A program made the position numbers and the translations under genes. From Prevotellaceae bacterium (GTDB lineage: Bacteria > Bacteroidota > Bacteroidia > Bacteroidales > Paludibacteraceae): DNA of 11,376 bases. The notes under the pieces are model-generated. The model was not told the DNA's origin. It did not search any database and worked only from the letters and a program-made list of their open reading frames with translations. Of the stretch, positions 7,295 to 11,376 are shown piece by piece; positions within the stretch are counted from its first letter, which is position 1, and each line of letters starts with the position of its first letter. The stretch covers positions 1 through 11,376 of the forward strand of contig JAISXJ010000020.1 of the NCBI GenBank assembly GCA_031270565.1, in the 5' to 3' direction.

Positions 7295-9391
7295 ATGAAA
7301 AAAATCTTGTTTTTAACTGTTCTACTCATGAGTACAACATTTCTGGAGGCGCAGAACCCGTTTTTTAAAACGCCCAAAACGCCTCACGGCACATTTCCCT
7401 TCAATGAACTGAAGAATGAACATTTTCTGCCTGCATTCAAAGAGGGCATCAGGCAACATAATCTTGAAATAGAAAAAATTGCCGGCAACAAACAGCCTCC
7501 CACATTTGAAAATACGGTGGTAGCAATGGAGCGTTCAGGAAGTTTGCTTAACCGCGTTACATCGGTATTTTTTGCGCTCAACGGCGCCGAAACCAATGAT
7601 GACATGCAGCAGATTGCACGGGAACTGTCGCCGCAGCTCACCGACCATTCCAATGCTGTCATGCTCAACAAAAAACTGTTTGAACGTGTCAAAGTCGTTT
7701 ATGATAAACGCCAAACGCTTAACCTCTCGGTAGAAGATTCCATGCTGCTCGAAAAAACATACGAGGGATTTGCATCAAATGGCGCAACCCTGTCGGCTGA
7801 AAAGAAAGAGCAGTTTAAAGCGTTGAGTAAGGCGTTGAACACCGCCACACTCACATTCGGGCAAAACGTGCTTAAAGAGACGAATAGTTATTCTTTATTT
7901 ATCAGAGATAAAGAGCTTCTGGCGGGGCTGCCTGATGATTTTCTGGAGATGAGCGCCGCTAAAGCCGAGAAAATCAATCGAAAAGGGTATCTGCTTGACC
8001 TGCGTGCCACAAGCTTCGTGCCTGTGATGACATACGCTGATAACCGTGATTTACGGCGCGAAATCTGGACTGCCTACAACACGCAGTGTCTGTCTGAAAG
8101 CGCATATAACAACACGGAACTCATTCGGGAGATTACGCAGTTGAGGCTACAGATTGCCCGACTGTTCGGATACGAAAATTATGCGGCGTATGTGTTGCGG
8201 CGGCGTATGGCAGAAAATACGCAAAATGTTTATGCTCTGCTTAACAACCTGTTGACAGCCTATCGCCCCGTGGCTTTACAGGAGCTGGATGAGATACAGC
8301 AATATGTCGATAACAACGGCGGGTATTTTAAGGTACAGGCGTGGGATTACGTTTATTACAGCGAAAAACTGAAAAATGACGTTTACGATATTAATGATGA
8401 AATGCTCAAGCCTTATTTTGAACTTTCTAACGTCAAAAAGGGCGTGTTTGGCTTGGCAAATAAACTCTATGGCTTGAATTTCACTAAAAACAGCAAGATT
8501 CCGGTTTATCATCCCGAAGTAGAGGCGTATGATGTTACCGACAGAGACGGGAAATATCTCGCCGTTCTCTACACCGATTTCCACCCGCGCGAGGGAAAAC
8601 GTTCCGGTGCTTGGATGACCGAATATCAGGGGCAATCGCGTGATGCCAAGGGGAATGACCGCCGTCCGCACGTTACGATTGTTATGAATTTCACACGTCC
8701 GACCGGCACAAAACCCGCTTTGCTCACATTCAATGAGGTGGAAACTTTCCTCCACGAGTTTGGACATGCCATTCACGGTATGGTGGCAAACGGCGTGTAT
8801 GAGAGCCTTTCGGGGACAAATGTTTATCGGGATTTTGTGGAATTGCCCTCTCAGTTGATGGAAAACTGGGCGACGCAAAAGGATTTTCTTGATGATTTTG
8901 CCGTGCATTATCAGACGGGAGAGAAAATCCCCGCCGAACTGGTGAAAAAGCTGGTTGATGTTGCCAATTTTAATGCCGGTTATGCCTGCCTGCGGCAACT
9001 GGGCTTTGCCTTGCAGGATATGGCGTTTCACACCATCACCAGTCCCGTTGAGGGGGATATTATTGCATTTGAGAATCGCGCTGTAGCAACAACCGCTCTG
9101 CTTCCCGCTGTGCCCGGCACCGGACGAAGCACAACTTTCTCGCATATTTTTTCGGGAGGTTATGCCGCCGGATATTACAGTTATAAATGGGCGGAAGTGC
9201 TTGATGCCGATGCTTTTGCTCTGTTTGAAACTAACGGTATTTTCGACCGTGCCACCGCCGATTCGTTCCTCAACAACGTCCTGCGCAAGGGAGGCAGCGA
9301 ACATCCGATGACACTCTACAAACATTTTCGCGGACACACACCCACCATTGATGCCCTCTTAAAACGCAATGGAATAGGGGTAAAAAAATGA
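7295..9391 (+). CDS. dcp: Peptidyl-dipeptidase Dcp (M3 zinc metallopeptidase)
   Basis: This enzyme removes dipeptides from the C-termini of oligopeptides. It resembles E. coli Dcp throughout: an N-terminal PPTFENTVVAMERSG-type segment followed by NRVTSVFFA, DIPVYHP-like KIPVYHPEV, and a C-terminal GGYAAGYYSYKWAEVLDADAF block. The zinc motif HEFGH spans residues 487-491 and the third ligand is Glu516 in DFVELPSQ. I start it at ATG 7295 (698 residues) because this gives a compact signal peptide (MKKILFLTVLLM...LEA, then QNP). In-frame starts at GTG 7256 and ATG 7271 would put an asparagine-rich extension before it. Unlike E. coli Dcp, which has no signal peptide, this one appears exported, probably to the periplasm. 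It is the last gene of the tamL series and is followed at once by a terminator. Length is normal for the family (E. coli about 681). Confidence 0.95.
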   Translation: MKKILFLTVLLMSTTFLEAQNPFFKTPKTPHGTFPFNELKNEHFLPAFKEGIRQHNLEIEKIAGNKQPPTFENTVVAMERSGSLLNRVTSVFFALNGAETNDDMQQIARELSPQLTDHSNAVMLNKKLFERVKVVYDKRQTLNLSVEDSMLLEKTYEGFASNGATLSAEKKEQFKALSKALNTATLTFGQNVLKETNSYSLFIRDKELLAGLPDDFLEMSAAKAEKINRKGYLLDLRATSFVPVMTYADNRDLRREIWTAYNTQCLSESAYNNTELIREITQLRLQIARLFGYENYAAYVLRRRMAENTQNVYALLNNLLTAYRPVALQELDEIQQYVDNNGGYFKVQAWDYVYYSEKLKNDVYDINDEMLKPYFELSNVKKGVFGLANKLYGLNFTKNSKIPVYHPEVEAYDVTDRDGKYLAVLYTDFHPREGKRSGAWMTEYQGQSRDAKGNDRRPHVTIVMNFTRPTGTKPALLTFNEVETFLHEFGHAIHGMVANGVYESLSGTNVYRDFVELPSQLMENWATQKDFLDDFAVHYQTGEKIPAELVKKLVDVANFNAGYACLRQLGFALQDMAFHTITSPVEGDIIAFENRAVATTALLPAVPGTGRSTTFSHIFSGGYAAGYYSYKWAEVLDADAFALFETNGIFDRATADSFLNNVLRKGGSEHPMTLYKHFRGHTPTIDALLKRNGIGVKK

Positions 9392-9393
9392 TT

Positions 9394-9434
9394 AAATGAG
9401 CAGAGACGTGATAAATCGCGTCTCTGCTCATTTT
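9394..9434. terminator. Strong terminator after dcp
   Basis: A perfect 15-bp stem (AAATGAGCAGAGACG at 9394-9408, pairing with 9419-9433) encloses 10 bases that can themselves pair (GAT/ATC around AA). The whole is a nearly complete 40-base palindrome ending in TTTT (9431-9434). It begins 2 bases after the dcp stop. On the minus strand the stem also ends in a short T-run, so it could stop transcripts from the RHS side as well. Confidence 0.88.
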
Positions 9435-9466
9435 CAATGCACAATGACTTATGCCTAACAATGTTT

Positions 9467-9640
9467 CTACTTGACGGCACGGAACGCCGGAGGCGTTTTC
9501 TGTGCATAACCTCCGGATAAATGAGATACAGCTGTTCCTGCCTCATTCACTAACGGAGTGCCGCCTCCGCCTATACTACTGGCTATACGCTCGCCTTCTG
9601 CAAAATAGTGCTTCGTATAACCGCGTTTGTCTATAGTCAT
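9467..9640 (-). pseudogene. Orphan RHS-repeat protein tail fragment
   Basis: The minus strand has 57 open codons from an ATG at 9640 to TAG at 9467, too short for most gene finders. Residues 7-27 read GYTKHYFAEGERIASSIGGGG, which I recognise as the Bacteroidota RHS-repeat motif of the form 'YTKHYY..xxRIASKLGGG' found in the region before the hypervariable tip of RHS proteins. Nothing upstream in the same frame continues RHS sequence, because a terminator element (9645-9696) lies directly before it, so the piece is cut off from any parent gene. The last 15 or so codons run through GC-rich hairpin sequence (9477-9505, also CCGGAGG 9487-9493 with CCTCCGG 9510-9516) and may not be native RHS code. 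It is probably a non-functional remnant; a short expressed peptide is unlikely. Confidence 0.6.
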
Positions 9641-9644
9641 CAAA

Positions 9645-9709
9645 GGGCAAAGCCGACCCCGCCCCCGAAAAAGAACAAACCCCGCAAACTGCGGGGCTTC
9701 TGTTTTTTA
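9645..9709. terminator. Bidirectional terminator with GGCAAAGCCG palindrome
   Basis: A 7-bp GC stem (CCCCGCA 9680-9686 with TGCGGGG 9690-9696, loop AAC) is followed on the plus strand by CTTCTGTTTTTT and on the minus strand by TTTGTTCTTTTT. Read on the minus strand it would end the lipoprotein transcript (stop at 9759). Just beyond it lies a G-rich stretch and the 10-base palindrome GGCAAAGCCG (9646-9655), which recurs at 11255-11264 next to another terminator hairpin. Confidence 0.75.
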
Positions 9710-9711
9710 CA

Positions 9712-9734
9712 GCCACAAGTTATAAACTTACGGC
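9712..9734. repeat. Small imperfect hairpin
   Basis: GCCacAAGTT (9712-9721) pairs with AACTTacGGC (9725-9734), 8 of 10 positions, across an ATA loop. It lies between the terminator and the lipoprotein stop codon. It may be a dispersed intergenic palindrome or part of the lipoprotein mRNA 3' end. No function is evident. Confidence 0.35.
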
Positions 9735-9758
9735 AAGTGGAGACACATAATCTTATTC

Positions 9759-10277
9759 CTACCATTTCAGTACATTATCATAATCAATAAATTGAACTAA
9801 ATACCATTTACCGCTTTGCCGTTCAAATAATATCTGATACCATACTTCCGAAGCATTATTCCAACCTGCTACATATTTTATTGTATTTATATCAATCGTA
9901 TCAAATTTTGCAAACCAATCTTCCTCATTTTTTTCAAGTAATAAGTCAGATTTAATAATACGCCAATTATCTGCTCTTATTGTAATAATATCGTAACAAA
10001 TTTCATCAAACTCACTCCACATCAAAGTATTTCCCTTACATAATGCAGAATCAATATCATTACTCTGCTTTATTATATATGCATTTGATATGGCTAACCT
10101 TGATTTTTGAAAAATAGAATCATCCCTAAATTTTTCAATAAAAAATTCAAAATTTTCCATTTTGTCAATAGACTCTGGAATATTGGACTGTTGCTCTCTT
10201 GATATGTTTTTTGTTTTGTTGTTTGTGCAACATAATACAAATATCAGCGACAAAATTAACAATAACTTCGATTTCAT
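9759..10277 (-). CDS. Small putative lipoprotein, possibly DUF4348-like
   Basis: This encodes 172 residues from the ATG at 10277; in-frame ATGs at 10289 and 10295 give up to 178. I prefer 10277 because MKSKLLLILSLIFVLCC is then a compact signal peptide ending in two cysteines, suggesting lipidation, although the lipobox (VLCC) is atypical. The mature part is acidic and mixed alpha/beta in look. The stretch ENFEFFIEKFRDDSIFQKSRLA is reminiscent of Bacteroidota DUF4348 (NTF2-like fold) lipoproteins, and the C-terminus is Trp-rich (SGKWYLVQFIDYDNVLKW), as in NTF2-like proteins. That family call is from memory and tentative. The gene is clearly AT-rich compared with the peptidase genes. It sits between RHS debris and another small membrane-protein gene, so a role as an immunity protein is possible but unproven. 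No promoter box was found. Confidence 0.7.
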   Translation of the reverse strand: MKSKLLLILSLIFVLCCTNNKTKNISREQQSNIPESIDKMENFEFFIEKFRDDSIFQKSRLAISNAYIIKQSNDIDSALCKGNTLMWSEFDEICYDIITIRADNWRIIKSDLLLEKNEEDWFAKFDTIDINTIKYVAGWNNASEVWYQILFERQSGKWYLVQFIDYDNVLKW

Positions 10278-10317
10278 AATTTTATTCATTAACATTGATT
10301 TTATCAGGAATTAGTAC

Positions 10318-10463
10318 TGATGCGTTAAGAAATGGAATCATTGAATTACGTTATTCTGAAAGGGTTTTTATTGTATTTTTCAATTCAAATCGAAAAAGCA
10401 GAAACGCCTTCAAAGAATTCAAAATCAATGTATTGCAATGAAAGTAAGAATATTAACGCATCA
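10318..10463. repeat. 146-base segment bounded by inverted repeats
   Basis: TGATGCGTTAA (10318-10328) is exactly the reverse complement of TTAACGCATCA (10453-10463). The match continues less well on both sides: outward, TACTG occurs on both flanks with a 3-base insertion on the right, and inward, CATTG (10339-10343) faces CAATG (10436-10440) at similar distances. The right arm covers the stop codon (TGA) of the 10461-11033 gene. There is no ORF inside. It fills most of the gap between the two small genes. A MITE-like remnant, a recombination scar and a long RNA hairpin are all possible. No clear target duplication was seen. Confidence 0.4.
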
Positions 10464-11033
10464 GCAGTATTTTTTAATTAACCATATCACCGAACTTGTA
10501 AAAAACGCAATCGCAGACAAAATAAATAACAATAAAAATCGGTATTTTTTTGCCATTATATTTTCAATGGTTTCATTATCTACATTATACCACTGATAAT
10601 TATTGCTGATTTTTTGCAAATCCGCAAAGTCCAAATCTTGAAAACTTATGACAGGGCTACCGTCTTTGTTTTTGTATTCCGTAACATAAGAACTTAAATA
10701 CCTGATATTTTGCAAACTGTCGGCACATTTTACAATAATCGAAGTATCATTGTAGCCGTAACTTAAAAAATCGTTGATTTTGAAACTGCTACGATAAAAT
10801 CGTATGCCTTTACCAACAGCCACCGAATAACCGTCTTTGTATATTTTATTGATTAAAACAAACTCTTGTGGGTACTCATAAACATAAAAAGGGCTAATTC
10901 CAAAAGGCAGTTGTTTCTTGTGAAAATTACTATCTAATCCGTAAAAATACGCTTGCTTATCATAATTTACAAAAAGCAAAGAACAAATGACGCAGCAACA
11001 GCCAAACGCAACAAATAATCTATACTTTTTCAT
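10461..11033 (-). CDS. Hypothetical two-TM membrane protein, candidate immunity protein
   Basis: I do not recognise this 190-residue protein. It has an N-terminal hydrophobic segment (residues about 5-23, after MKKY, with three consecutive cysteines), an extended polar domain of about 140 residues (tyrosine- and phenylalanine-rich, FYGLDSNFHKKQLPFGISPF near the start), and a C-terminal hydrophobic segment (about 164-186) closed by KKYC. The expected topology is both ends in the cytoplasm and the middle in the periplasm. The ATG at 11033 lies 9 bases after the stop of an orphan coding fragment (11043-11249), so they probably once formed one operon. Small membrane genes directly after toxin tips are often immunity genes in RHS loci; that role here is inference from layout only. 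It is AT-rich relative to the left half of the window. No promoter box is visible upstream. Confidence 0.65.
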   Translation of the reverse strand: MKKYRLFVAFGCCCVICSLLFVNYDKQAYFYGLDSNFHKKQLPFGISPFYVYEYPQEFVLINKIYKDGYSVAVGKGIRFYRSSFKINDFLSYGYNDTSIIVKCADSLQNIRYLSSYVTEYKNKDGSPVISFQDLDFADLQKISNNYQWYNVDNETIENIMAKKYRFLLLFILSAIAFFTSSVIWLIKKYC

Positions 11034-11042
11034 ACCTTAAAT

Positions 11043-11249
11043 TTATTTAGTTGGTGTTGGTGTAAAAAAGTATGTCCTTGTTCTCATTTTATATGGGTAC
11101 GGAGTACCTCCAAATCGCTCTAAATTGGGTCCCATTCCATCAAGTTTAAATCTTTCTATGCCAAATTTGTTCCCTAAAACTTTTTCGTTAATAAAAACAG
11201 AGCCAAAAACCACCCGAAAAGGCGAAAATTTTGCCTTAAATTTCTTTTT
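11043..11249 (-). pseudogene. Orphan C-terminal coding fragment, possible toxin tip
   Basis: The minus strand is open for 68 codons from 11249 (just after an in-frame TAA at 11250-11252) to TAA at 11043, with no ATG before residue 40. The translation reads like real protein (FRVVFGSVFINEKVLGNKFG, then IERFKLDGMGPNLERFGG, ending in TYFFTPTPTK) and is not low-complexity. Upstream it abuts a terminator and palindrome element (11253-11294), so the original N-terminus is missing. I do not recognise the family. The 9-base spacing to the next gene suggests it is the 3' end of a gene once co-transcribed with 10461-11033. In the RHS setting this could be the tip of a displaced toxin. It might instead be the remnant of an unrelated gene. 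Confidence 0.45.
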
Positions 11250-11252
11250 TTA

Positions 11253-11294
11253 GCGGCAAAGCCGCCCCCTGAAAAAAAATGCCGCGAAAGCGGC
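11253..11294 (-). terminator. Minus-strand terminator plus GGCAAAGCCG palindrome
   Basis: On the minus strand, GCCGC-TTTC-GCGGC (11294-11281) is followed by A and eight T residues (11279-11272), a good rho-independent terminator for a transcript entering from beyond the right edge. Directly after it comes GGGGG and a second palindrome, GCGGCAAAGCCGC on the plus strand (11253-11265). The order hairpin, T-tract, G-run, GGCTTTGCC matches the element at 9645-9696. Confidence 0.7.
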
Positions 11295-11304
11295 AAAGAG
11301 AAAA

Positions 11305-11341
11305 CCCTGCTACCATGCGATACAATCGCGCGGTAGCAGGG
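11305..11341. repeat. 37-base imperfect palindrome
   Basis: CCCTGCTACC (11305-11314) pairs with GGTAGCAGGG (11332-11341), and inside it GCGAT (11317-11321) pairs with ATCGC (11325-11329) around ACA, separated by a 2x2 internal mismatch. It continues the run of palindromes in this intergenic stretch. On the minus strand it is followed by GTTTTCTC, so it could assist termination. Beyond it (11342-11376) I see only AT-rich DNA with a tandem CAATTTT (11355-11361 and 11362-11368), a type of string I recall as common in Bacteroidota intergenic DNA. Confidence 0.6.
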
Positions 11342-11376
11342 GCGAATACATTACCAATTTTCAATTTTAATCAAGT

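Noticed and set aside
8276..9337. 353-codon open frame on the minus strand opposite dcp
   Set aside because: It lies wholly within dcp, whose plus-strand product matches the M3 family along its whole length. The antisense translation has no recognisable domain, so it is a codon-bias shadow.
9608..9790. 60-codon plus-strand open frame
   Set aside because: It runs through a palindrome, a terminator hairpin, a T-tract and into the end of the minus-strand lipoprotein gene; its translation reflects those elements.
11253..11341. A CRISPR array or attachment site suggested by closely spaced palindromes
   Set aside because: The palindromes differ in sequence and length, with no regular repeat-spacer pattern and no integrase or cas gene nearby. 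Terminator and dispersed repeat explain them better.

Overview
The window looks like a chromosomal segment from a Bacteroidota member, probably order Bacteroidales. The sequence signs are a secreted protein with a type IX secretion (T9SS) C-terminal sorting domain, a lipoprotein-type TamA homologue (TamL), promoter-like TAnnTTTG boxes, start codons without Shine-Dalgarno sequences, and a secreted Dcp-type peptidase. This placement is inference; there is no rRNA or other marker gene here.

Layout. Bases 1-321 hold short repetitive intergenic DNA and a probable promoter. They are followed by a monocistronic gene for a 669-aa multidomain T9SS cargo protein (322-2331). A strong bidirectional terminator (2355-2391) separates it from a convergent SpoU/TrmH-family RNA methyltransferase gene (2424-3182, minus). 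The methyltransferase gene is divergent from tamL (3287-5551, plus). tamL is followed closely by a C69-family dipeptidase gene (5592-7262) and dcp (7295-9391), with gaps of about 40 and 32 bases. These three read like one transcription unit ending at the 15-bp-stem terminator at 9394-9434. Dcp releases dipeptides from peptide C-termini and C69 enzymes split dipeptides, so the two secreted peptidases form a plausible sequential peptide-degradation pair. tamL supplies an outer-membrane assembly factor.

From 9440 to the end the character changes. The DNA is visibly more AT-rich, all coding is on the minus strand, and intact genes alternate with broken ones. In the minus-strand direction there is a composite palindromic repeat and terminator (11253-11341), then an orphan C-terminal coding fragment without a start (11043-11249). 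Nine bases after it comes a small two-TM membrane protein gene (10461-11033), then a gap with a long inverted repeat (10318-10463), and a small lipoprotein gene (9759-10277). After that come a second terminator element resembling the first (9645-9696) and a second orphan fragment (9467-9640), which I recognise as the tail of a Bacteroidota RHS-repeat protein. This pattern of [terminator/palindrome]-[headless gene tip]-[small membrane or lipoprotein gene] resembles decaying polymorphic-toxin (RHS) cassettes with candidate immunity genes. It is the most interesting part of the window. The toxin and immunity roles are inference from arrangement only.
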